Assembly: GCA_947572415.1 (NCBI GenBank)
Contig: CANPBT010000014.1
Span: 1-37,081, forward strand
DNA: 37,081 nucleotides
Direction of reading: 5' to 3'
Source of the DNA: an uncultured Clostridia bacterium
GTDB lineage: Bacteria; Bacillota; Clostridia; Christensenellales; Borkfalkiaceae
How positions within the stretch are numbered: the stretch's first letter is position 1; the number at the start of each line of letters is the position of its first letter. The translations under genes and the position numbers were made by a program. The notes under the pieces were generated by a model, which was given only the letters and a program-made list of their open reading frames with translations, ran no database searches and was not told where the DNA came from. This document shows, piece after piece, positions 31,675-37,081 of this stretch.

Positions 31675-31727
31675 CACAATATATTGTACGCTTAAAAAAA
31701 TTTAAGCACAATATTTTGTGTTTTTTT
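31675..31727 (+). terminator. Large AT-rich dyad followed by T7: terminator of the lysC region and possible pfl operator
   Basis: Left arm 31675-31696 (starting CACAATATATTGT) and right arm 31701-31720 (ending TTTTGTG) are inverted copies with one mismatch and a 2-nt gap; AAAA is the loop. TTTTTTT (31721-31727) follows. It therefore looks like an intrinsic terminator with a weak stem, but its palindromic halves (ACAATATATTGT) lie 9 nt upstream of the pfl -35 and could bind a regulator. Confidence 0.6.
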
Positions 31728-31728
31728 A

Positions 31729-31757
31729 TTGACAAATGCTTTACCGTATGTTATAAT
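31729..31757 (+). promoter_or_regulatory. Perfect consensus sigma-A promoter of the pfl operon (TTGACA-17-TATAAT)
   Basis: TTGACA is at 31729-31734 and TATAAT at 31752-31757 with a 17-nt spacer. The start is expected near 31764, just before the riboswitch. Confidence 0.9.
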
Positions 31758-31775
31758 TCAACCGTAATTGAAAGC

Positions 31776-31849
31776 AATACGGCGACTGACGAGTTTGCGG
31801 ATAAACCGCAAGGAAGCCGTATTTGTTAAAAGGTCGTTCGTCTGGGCTG
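31776..31849 (+). ncRNA. ZTP (pfl-motif) riboswitch aptamer
   Basis: The known pfl motif binds ZTP/ZMP, a sign of 10-formyl-THF shortage, and turns on one-carbon genes. Here P1 is a perfect 8-bp helix, AATACGGC (31776-31783) with GCCGTATT (31816-31823). GACTGACGA (31784-31792) matches the conserved GACUGGCGA. P2 is TTGCGG/CCGCAA (31795-31800 with 31806-31811), followed by GGAAG. The 3' block TCGTCTGGGC (31838-31847) matches UCGCCUGGGC. The pseudoknot pairs ACGA with TCGT; relative to the consensus, G to A on one side is balanced by C to T on the other. The upstream in-frame extension of pflA through this region is not coding. Confidence 0.88.
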
Positions 31850-31877
31850 TTTTTGTAATAAAAATAGTCCGTTTTTT
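31844..31877 (+). terminator. Riboswitch expression platform: intrinsic terminator overlapping the aptamer 3' block
   Basis: GGGCTGTTTTT (31844-31854) pairs with AAAAATAGTCC (31860-31870) through 11 positions including two G-U pairs, loop GTAAT, followed by GTTTTTT. The GGGC is shared with the conserved CTGGGC of the aptamer. Ligand binding should therefore block the terminator, giving an ON switch. Confidence 0.85.
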
Positions 31878-31884
31878 AATCTTT

Positions 31885-32604
31885 ATGGAAAAAATTTACG
31901 GTAACATTCACTCGTTCGAGTCGTTCGGCACCGTCGACGGTCCGGGCATACGCTTCGTGGTATTTATGCAGGGTTGCCCCATGCGGTGCAGGTACTGCCA
32001 CAACCCCGACACCTGGCAAATCGGCTCGGGCAAAAAATATTCCGCGCGCGAGGTCGCGGCGGAAGCGATGAAATACAAAAGCTATATAAAAAACGGCGGA
32101 GTCACCGTGTCCGGCGGCGAACCTTTATTGCAGGCGGAATTCGTAACAGAACTTTTCGGTTTGCTCAAAGAGAAAGGTATTCATACCGCGCTCGACACGT
32201 CGGGCATAACCTTTTCGGAGGCGAACGCGGAAAAATATAAAAAGCTTTTAAGCGTTTGCGACCTCGTACTTTTGGATATAAAACATATCGACGACGAAAA
32301 GCATAAAAAACTTACGGGCTTTTCAAACGAAGCCGTGCTTAAATTTGCGCAGTTCGTTTCAGACAGCGGCGTTGATTTATGGATAAGGCACGTGCTCGTA
32401 AGCGGAATAACGGACGACGACGAATATCTTTTTAGACTCAAAAAATTTATTTCAACTTTAAAGACGGTAAAAAAAGTAGAAGTTCTGCCCTATCACGGCA
32501 TGGGCGAAGTCAAATACGAAAAGCTGAATATTCCTTATGTGTTAAAGGGTATGCAGCCGCCCGAAAAGGACAGAATAGAAAACGCAAAAAAAATTCTTAA
32601 TTAG
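31885..32604 (+). CDS. pflA: Pyruvate formate-lyase activating enzyme
   Basis: This radical-SAM enzyme installs the glycyl radical on PflB. The protein has 239 residues from ATG 31885 (MEKIYGNIHSFESFGTVDG). The [4Fe-4S] motif is CPMRCRYCHNPDTW, followed by GGVTVSGGEPLLQ, LDTSGITF, VLLDIKHID and VEVLPYHGMGEVKYEKL, all as in PflA. An open frame of 39 more codons upstream lies inside the riboswitch and terminator and is rejected. The ATG follows the terminator T-run by only 7 nt, and no Shine-Dalgarno is present. pflB starts 23 nt after the stop. Confidence 0.95.
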   Translation: MEKIYGNIHSFESFGTVDGPGIRFVVFMQGCPMRCRYCHNPDTWQIGSGKKYSAREVAAEAMKYKSYIKNGGVTVSGGEPLLQAEFVTELFGLLKEKGIHTALDTSGITFSEANAEKYKKLLSVCDLVLLDIKHIDDEKHKKLTGFSNEAVLKFAQFVSDSGVDLWIRHVLVSGITDDDEYLFRLKKFISTLKTVKKVEVLPYHGMGEVKYEKLNIPYVLKGMQPPEKDRIENAKKILN

Positions 32605-32627
32605 GCATATTAATTCAGAGGTAACTT

Positions 32628-34889
32628 ATGAAATTCAAAGCATGGGAAGGGTTTAAACCCGCAAAATGGAGCGAAGACGGCGAGGTAAACGTCAGGGACT
32701 TTATTCAGCATAACTATACGCCTTACGAGGGAGGCGACGAGTTTTTAGCGCCGCCGACTAAGGCGACGAAGGAGCTGTGGGAGGAAATTTTGAAGCTTTC
32801 CGAAGAGGAAAGAAAGGCGGGGGGAGTTCTTGACGCGGACACGGATACCGTTTCCACGCTCACCTCGCACCCCGCGGGATATATAGATAAAAAGCTTGAA
32901 AAGATTGTCGGCTTGCAGACGGACAAGCCGTTCAAGCGCGCTTTGCAGCCCTTCGGCGGCATTAAAATGGCGGAGCAGGCGCTCAATATGTACGGGTACG
33001 AAATCAATCCCGAAATAAAGAGCATATTCACGAAATACCGTAAAACGCATAACGACGGCGTTTACGACGCGTACACGCTCGAAATGCGCCGCGCCCGTCG
33101 CGCCCATATTATAACGGGGCTTCCCGACACCTACGGCAGGGGCAGGATAGTCGGCGATTACCGCCGCGTCGCGCTGTACGGCGTGGACTACCTTATCGAG
33201 TGCAAGGAAAACGACAAGCTTTTGATGGACGGCATGATGACGCCCGAAAAAATCCGCGATCGCGAAGAATTGTCCGAGCAGATTAAAGCGCTGAAAAAAT
33301 TAAAGCAGCTTGCGGCGATTTACGGCCTCGATATTTCCGCCCCCGCGGAAAACGCGCAGCAGGCGATACAGGCGCTCTATTTCGGCTATCTTGCCGCGGT
33401 TAAAGATCAGAACGGCGCCGCGATGTCGATAGGCAGAAACTCGACCTTCCTCGACATCTATATAAAGCGCGATATGGACAGGGGGGTGCTTACCGAGGAA
33501 GCCGCGCAGGAGCTTGTCGACCACTTCGTAATGAAGTTGCGTATCATAAAGTTTATGCGTATAAAGGAATATAACGAGCTTTTCTCCGGCGACCCTACGT
33601 GGGTAACCGAGTCGATAGGCGGTATGGGCGTGGACGGCAGGACGCTCGTCACGAAATCCTCGTTCAGGATACTTCACACGCTCGTAAACCTCGGCCCCGC
33701 GCCCGAACCCAACCTGACCGTTTTATGGTCGGAGCACCTGCCCGAAAAATTCAAAAAATTCTGCGCGGAGCTTTCTATTAAAACCTCCGCCATACAGTAC
33801 GAAAGCGACGATTTGATGCGCCCCGAAATGGGCGACGACTATTGCATAGCGTGCTGCGTAAGCTGTATGCGCGTCGGCAAAGATATGCAGTTTTTCGGCG
33901 CGAGGGCAAATCTTGCAAAGTGCCTTCTGTACGCAATCAACGGCGGCAAGGATGAACTTATGCTTGATAAAAACACGGGTAAGCCTTTTCAGGTTGCGCC
34001 TATGTTTGCGCCAATCGTCGGCGACGGCGCGCTCGACTTCGAGGAAGTCGTGCAAAAGTACGATCAGATGATGGACTGGCTTGCAAGGCTGTACGTCAAT
34101 ACCCTGAACCTTATCCACTATATGCACGACAAGTACAGCTACGAATCGTTGGAAATGGCGCTTCACGACACGGAAGTCAGAAGGTTTTTCGCTACGGGTA
34201 TCGCCGGGCTTTCGTGCGCGGCGGATTCGCTTTCCGCAATCAGATACGCAAAGGTTTATCCCGTGCGTAATTCGGAAGGGGTGGTAATCGATTTCAGGAT
34301 TGAAGGCGACTTCCCCAAATACGGCAACAACGACGACAGAGCGGACGAGCTCGCCGTATGGATTTTAAAGACCTTTATGGGTAAAGTCAAGGATAATTAC
34401 ACCTACCGCAACAGCGTGCCCACTACGTCGGTATTAACCATAACCAGCAACGTTGTTTACGGCAAACACACGGGCAACACCCCCGACGGCAGGCGCGCTG
34501 GCGAGCCTCTCGCTCCGGGCGCAAACCCCATGCACGGCAGGGATACGAACGGCGCGCTCGCCTCGCTGGAATCGGTCGCAAAGCTCCCGTACGAGTACGC
34601 GCGCGACGGAATTTCGAATACCTTTTCTATTACCCCGCAGTCGCTGGGTAAAGATGAGGAGGCGCGCAGAACCAACCTCGTCAACATGCTCGACGGATAC
34701 GTTACGGACGGCGGACACCACCTGAACGTAAACGTGTTCAGCCGCGACACGCTTCTCGACGCGCAGGCTCATCCCGAAAAATATCCTCAGCTTACCATTC
34801 GCGTTTCCGGCTATGCGGTAAACTTCAACAAGCTTACGCGCGAGCAGCAGAACGACGTAATTTCGAGGACTATTCACGAATGTATGTAA
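32628..34889 (+). CDS. pflB: Formate C-acetyltransferase (pyruvate formate-lyase)
   Basis: PflB cleaves pyruvate and CoA to acetyl-CoA and formate without using ferredoxin. The 753 residues are typical. The catalytic Cys pair is C409-C410 in [12 protein letters not shown], and the glycyl-radical site is G728 in RVSGYAVNF. The C-terminal segment [17 protein letters not shown] is also conserved. The Shine-Dalgarno AGAGGTAA precedes the ATG. It is co-transcribed with pflA under the riboswitch, and ends at a strong terminator (34895-34922). The formate can feed formyl-THF synthesis, which fits ZTP control. Confidence 0.97.
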   Translation: MKFKAWEGFKPAKWSEDGEVNVRDFIQHNYTPYEGGDEFLAPPTKATKELWEEILKLSEEERKAGGVLDADTDTVSTLTSHPAGYIDKKLEKIVGLQTDKPFKRALQPFGGIKMAEQALNMYGYEINPEIKSIFTKYRKTHNDGVYDAYTLEMRRARRAHIITGLPDTYGRGRIVGDYRRVALYGVDYLIECKENDKLLMDGMMTPEKIRDREELSEQIKALKKLKQLAAIYGLDISAPAENAQQAIQALYFGYLAAVKDQNGAAMSIGRNSTFLDIYIKRDMDRGVLTEEAAQELVDHFVMKLRIIKFMRIKEYNELFSGDPTWVTESIGGMGVDGRTLVTKSSFRILHTLVNLGPAPEPNLTVLWSEHLPEKFKKFCAELSIKTSAIQYESDDLMRPEMGDDYCIACCVSCMRVGKDMQFFGARANLAKCLLYAINGGKDELMLDKNTGKPFQVAPMFAPIVGDGALDFEEVVQKYDQMMDWLARLYVNTLNLIHYMHDKYSYESLEMALHDTEVRRFFATGIAGLSCAADSLSAIRYAKVYPVRNSEGVVIDFRIEGDFPKYGNNDDRADELAVWILKTFMGKVKDNYTYRNSVPTTSVLTITSNVVYGKHTGNTPDGRRAGEPLAPGANPMHGRDTNGALASLESVAKLPYEYARDGISNTFSITPQSLGKDEEARRTNLVNMLDGYVTDGGHHLNVNVFSRDTLLDAQAHPEKYPQLTIRVSGYAVNFNKLTREQQNDVISRTIHECM

Positions 34890-34894
34890 CTCAG

Positions 34895-34922
34895 AAAAGC
34901 CCGCGCGTCAGCGCGGGCTTTT
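34895..34922 (+). terminator. Intrinsic terminator of the pfl operon
   Basis: A 12-bp perfect stem, AAAAGCCCGCGC (34895-34906) with 34911-34922, has a GTCA loop and ends in TTTT. Confidence 0.9.
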
Positions 34923-34927
34923 AAACG

Positions 34928-34943
34928 GCGCGGACGAATGAGG
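34928..34943 (-). repeat. Short remnant of the GGATGAGG intergenic repeat
   Basis: GCGCGGACGAATGAGG shares its last 12 bases with the inverse of 13939-13950 in the paired element. Too short to be certain; it follows the pfl terminator. Confidence 0.35.
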
Positions 34944-34956
34944 TAACCAATAACGG

Positions 34957-34985
34957 TTGACTTATTCCCCGTAAAATGATACAAT
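34957..34985 (+). promoter_or_regulatory. Promoter of thyA (TTGACT-17-TACAAT)
   Basis: The -35 TTGACT is at 34957-34962 and the -10 TACAAT at 34980-34985, spacer 17 nt. The Shine-Dalgarno CAGGAG is just before ATG 35012. Confidence 0.8.
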
Positions 34986-35011
34986 ATTTTTTGAAATAAA
35001 CAGGAGCACAT

Positions 35012-35842
35012 ATGAGCAGAGCAGACAATATTTTCATAAGCAACATGCGCGATATTATCGATAACGGCGTCTGGGATACCGACTTGCAGGTTCGCCCTAA
35101 ATGGAGCGACGGCACGCCCGCGCATACGGTAAAAAAATTCGGCATAGTAAACAGATACAATTTACAGGAAGAGTTTCCTATTTTAACTATCCGTAAAACG
35201 TTTTTCAAATCGTGCATAGACGAGCTTTTGTGGATTTGGCAGAAAAAGAGCAACAACATTAAGGATTTGCACTCGAAAATCTGGAATCAGTGGGCGGACG
35301 AAAACGGCAGTATAGGCAAAGCATACGGCTACCAGCTCGGCGTAAAGCACAAGTATAAGGAGGGCGAGTTCGACCAGGTCGACAGGGTGCTGTACGACCT
35401 AAAAAACAACCCTGCAAGCCGCCGTATAATGACGAATATTTTTACGTTTGCGGATTTGCACGAGATGAATTTATATCCCTGCGCGTATTCGATGACTTTC
35501 AACGTTTCGGGCGATACATTAAACGGTATTTTAAACCAGCGCTCGAACGATATGCTTACCGCAAACAACTGGAATGTGGTGCAGTACGCCGTGCTGCTTA
35601 TTATGTTCGCGCAGGTTTCGGGGCTGAAAGCGGGCGAGCTTGTGCACGTTATAGCCGACGCGCACATTTACGACAGACATATCCCGACCGTTGAGGAAAT
35701 TATAAAAATGCCCGCGCTGCCCGCGCCAAAGCTGGAAGTGGATACAAGTATCAAAAACTTCTACGATTTCACCGTGGACAGTTTTAAGCTGGTCGGTTAC
35801 GAGTGCAATACGAAAAAATACGATATACCGGTGGCGGAATAA
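35012..35842 (+). CDS. thyA: Thymidylate synthase
   Basis: ThyA methylates dUMP to dTMP and turns methylene-THF into dihydrofolate. The 276 residues have the folate/dUMP-binding features: RPKWSDGTPAHTVKKFG near the N-terminus, WNQWADENGSIGKAYGYQLG, the nucleophile Cys157 in MNLYPCAYSMTFNV, QRSNDMLTANNWNVVQYA, and HVIADAHIYDRHIP. The motif order is normal, though the catalytic Cys is in YPCAYS rather than the more familiar PPCH. It resembles, from memory, the ThyA form of some Bacillota and their phages. folA follows 179 nt later and recycles the dihydrofolate it makes. Confidence 0.94.
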   Translation: MSRADNIFISNMRDIIDNGVWDTDLQVRPKWSDGTPAHTVKKFGIVNRYNLQEEFPILTIRKTFFKSCIDELLWIWQKKSNNIKDLHSKIWNQWADENGSIGKAYGYQLGVKHKYKEGEFDQVDRVLYDLKNNPASRRIMTNIFTFADLHEMNLYPCAYSMTFNVSGDTLNGILNQRSNDMLTANNWNVVQYAVLLIMFAQVSGLKAGELVHVIADAHIYDRHIPTVEEIIKMPALPAPKLEVDTSIKNFYDFTVDSFKLVGYECNTKKYDIPVAE

Positions 35843-36021
35843 CGCCGCAAAAAGCAGCGCGAAAGTTTACGCGTTAATACTTTTTAAGGCGGAATCTGAC
35901 ATCGGCAAATTTAAAATATTAATGACAAAAACGCAAGGGCGGATTGATTTCGCCCGTTAAGCGTTTTACGACAATAGATTTCACGGAAAATTTGTAAAAC
36001 AAATTTTCGTGAGGAGGATTT
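35843..36021 (+). promoter_or_regulatory. Structured thyA-folA spacer with a hairpin next to the folA Shine-Dalgarno
   Basis: Two stems are visible. AAAACGC/GCGTTTT (35928-35934 with 35961-35967) encloses GGGCG/CGCCC (35937-35941 with 35951-35955); no T-run follows. CACGGAAAATTTGT (35982-35995) pairs with ACAAATTTTCGTG (35999-36011), one bulge, ending at the first base of the GAGGAGG Shine-Dalgarno (36011-36017). This could regulate folA translation or transcription. No clear promoter is seen. Confidence 0.5.
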
Positions 36022-36528
36022 ATGAAAGCGATACTTCACGTTGACAAAGAGTGGGGCATAGGCAAGAACAACGGGCTTATGTTTTCCATTCCCGCGGATA
36101 TGAAATTTTTCAGGCAAACGACTACGGGCAACGTGGTCGTAATGGGCTCGAACACGTTAAAATCTTTCCCCGGCGGCAAGCCTTTGAAAAACAGGGTCAA
36201 TATAGTGCTCTATCCCTCAGGCGAGCCGCGCGAGGACTGCACGATAGTGCGCTCCGTCGACGAGCTGTTCGAGGAGATAAGAAAGTACGACGGCGACGGG
36301 GTGTTCGTTATCGGCGGGGCTATGATGTACAAAACGCTTTTACCGTATTGCGACGAGGTGCTCGTCACAAAGGTCGACGCGGTCGGCGGAGCGGACGCGT
36401 TTTTCGAAAACCTTGATAAAAATCCGTCGTTTGAGTTGATTTACGAAAGCGAACCGCAGGAAACGAACGGTTATTTAATTAAATTTACTACCTATAAAAA
36501 TAACGACGTGAAAAAATATGAGCGATAG
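36022..36528 (+). CDS. folA: Dihydrofolate reductase
   Basis: DHFR reduces dihydrofolate to tetrahydrofolate with NADPH. The 168 residues show WGIGKNNGLMFSIPADMKFFR, with the active-site Asp in PADM, then VVVMGSNTLKSFPGG (usually MGRxT, here MGSNT), NIVLYPSG and VIGGAMMYKTLLPYCDEVLVTKV near the end. The order matches the family, but the Met-Phe-Ser at LMFSIP replaces the usual LPWHIP, so antifolate binding may differ. A strong GAGGAGG precedes the ATG. The 3' end overlaps the next gene by 11 nt. Confidence 0.93.
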   Translation: MKAILHVDKEWGIGKNNGLMFSIPADMKFFRQTTTGNVVVMGSNTLKSFPGGKPLKNRVNIVLYPSGEPREDCTIVRSVDELFEEIRKYDGDGVFVIGGAMMYKTLLPYCDEVLVTKVDAVGGADAFFENLDKNPSFELIYESEPQETNGYLIKFTTYKNNDVKKYER

Positions 36529-37081
36529 AGCAAAGAACGTAGTATTCGTTTTAAACATTCTGTTTTGTGCGTTAATCGTTGTCATTACCGGCTTCTGGCT
36601 GTACGGTTGGAGCACGCTTATAAAAATTTTCTGTTATGTTGCGGCGTGCGCCGGGCTTGTATGCGGCACGGTGTTTTTCGTCACCGAAAGGCACGCGCTT
36701 TTGAAAAGCTGTTTTTTAATAGTCGCCTGCGTTTTCGTCGTAATCGGTGTGGTTGCGGTTTTAAGCGCGTTTGCAGACCTCAACAAATATCCCTCCGACG
36801 GCGAAAAAATCAACCGCCTTACCGACATTATCAGGGGCGCGGGCAGCTGGTCTATGCTCGTTTACGTGCTCATTCAGGTGTTGCAGGTGGTGATTCTGCC
36901 GTTGCCCGCGGCGGTGTGTTATATTCCGGGCAGCCTCATCTGGGGCGGCTGGATTTCAACGCTTTTAGCTTCGGCGGGCGTTATTGTCGGTTCTTTGATA
37001 GCCTACGTCGTCGGCAGATTTTTCGGCAAAAAAGCGGTGGAGTTGGTTGCCGGTCGCGAGGTCTTCGAAAAGTACGCGGGC
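36518..37081 (+). CDS. VTT/DedA-domain (TVP38-like) membrane protein, 5' part only
   Basis: The frame runs open to the end of the window, 188 codons without a stop. It begins MSDRAKNVVFVLNILF. The N-terminus has three hydrophobic segments (about 8-28, 34-54, 61-85). After a polar loop, the VTT-domain core appears: QVVILPLPAAVCYIPGSLIW at about 120-139, then GGWISTLLASAGVIVGSLIA and GRFFGKKAVELVAG. The family acts as lipid scramblase or transporter-like protein. ATG 36518 overlaps folA by 11 nt; no clear Shine-Dalgarno is visible (GTGAAAAA). The remaining C-terminus lies beyond the window. Confidence 0.8.
   Translation, partial: MSDRAKNVVFVLNILFCALIVVITGFWLYGWSTLIKIFCYVAACAGLVCGTVFFVTERHALLKSCFLIVACVFVVIGVVAVLSAFADLNKYPSDGEKINRLTDIIRGAGSWSMLVYVLIQVLQVVILPLPAAVCYIPGSLIWGGWISTLLASAGVIVGSLIAYVVGRFFGKKAVELVAGREVFEKYAG

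Noticed and set aside
31768..31884. 39-codon upstream extension of pflA
   Set aside because: The DNA is the ZTP riboswitch and terminator; the normal PflA N-terminus starts at ATG 31885.
1..37081. CRISPR array, tRNA, rRNA, prophage or transposase
   Set aside because: No regular direct repeats with spacers, no cloverleaf with a tRNA arm signature, and no integrase or transposase motif were seen by reading; a program search was not possible.

Overview
The window reads as a stretch of chromosome from an anaerobic, Gram-positive member of the Bacillota, most likely class Clostridia and probably an uncultured gut lineage. The evidence is gene content rather than any marker phylogeny: pyruvate:ferredoxin oxidoreductase beside pyruvate formate-lyase, a dgt-dnaG-rpoD-trmK-nif3 block, an ECF transporter module next to truA, CdaA, YmfI-like and archaeal-type AspRS proteins, and sigma-A promoters with 17-nt spacers. 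Coding sequence is moderately GC-rich, while intergenic DNA is very AT-rich. No phage, transposase, CRISPR array, rRNA or tRNA was found.

Layout: 75-5699 is one tightly coupled + strand operon: a membrane-anchored metallo-beta-lactamase-like protein, then aroC, aroB, aroE, aroQ, aroK and a short-chain dehydrogenase, most joined by 4-nt ATGA/GTGA overlaps. 5771-11940 is an information-processing block (dgt, dnaG, rpoD, trmK, nif3, Zn-ribbon coiled-coil protein). 11941-14111 is RNA-rich: a probable orphan small RNA with its own promoter and terminator, aspS on the minus strand, a 6S RNA candidate and a paired inverted-repeat element. A membrane-bound XRE regulator follows, then nifJ on the minus strand. 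19042-22471 encodes a fused EcfA1-EcfA2 ATPase, EcfT and TruA. 22663-27882 holds an unrecognised membrane protein with a low-complexity tail, mnmE, a LysR regulator, a PlsC-like acyltransferase and holA. 27969-31637 contains cdaA, a 36-codon CdaR-like stub, a DUF1015 gene, aspartate kinase and a small membrane protein. 31729-34922 is the pflA-pflB operon, behind a consensus promoter and a ZTP (pfl-motif) riboswitch with a terminator expression platform. 35012 to the end holds thyA, folA and a truncated VTT-domain membrane protein.

How it works together: the aro operon covers five steps from 3-dehydroquinate formation to chorismate, lacking only the EPSP synthase step among the late reactions. 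NifJ and PflAB are the two anaerobic routes from pyruvate to acetyl-CoA. The ZTP switch ties formate production to one-carbon/purine status, and thyA-folA next door consume and recycle folate. CdaA makes c-di-AMP. The most notable observations are the regulatory RNAs, the CdaR stub, the eroded metal site of the first protein, the leaderless-looking starts at ecfA and holA, and a roughly 180-nt structured intergenic element at 25881-26058. All functional calls rest on motif recognition by eye; no database search was run.
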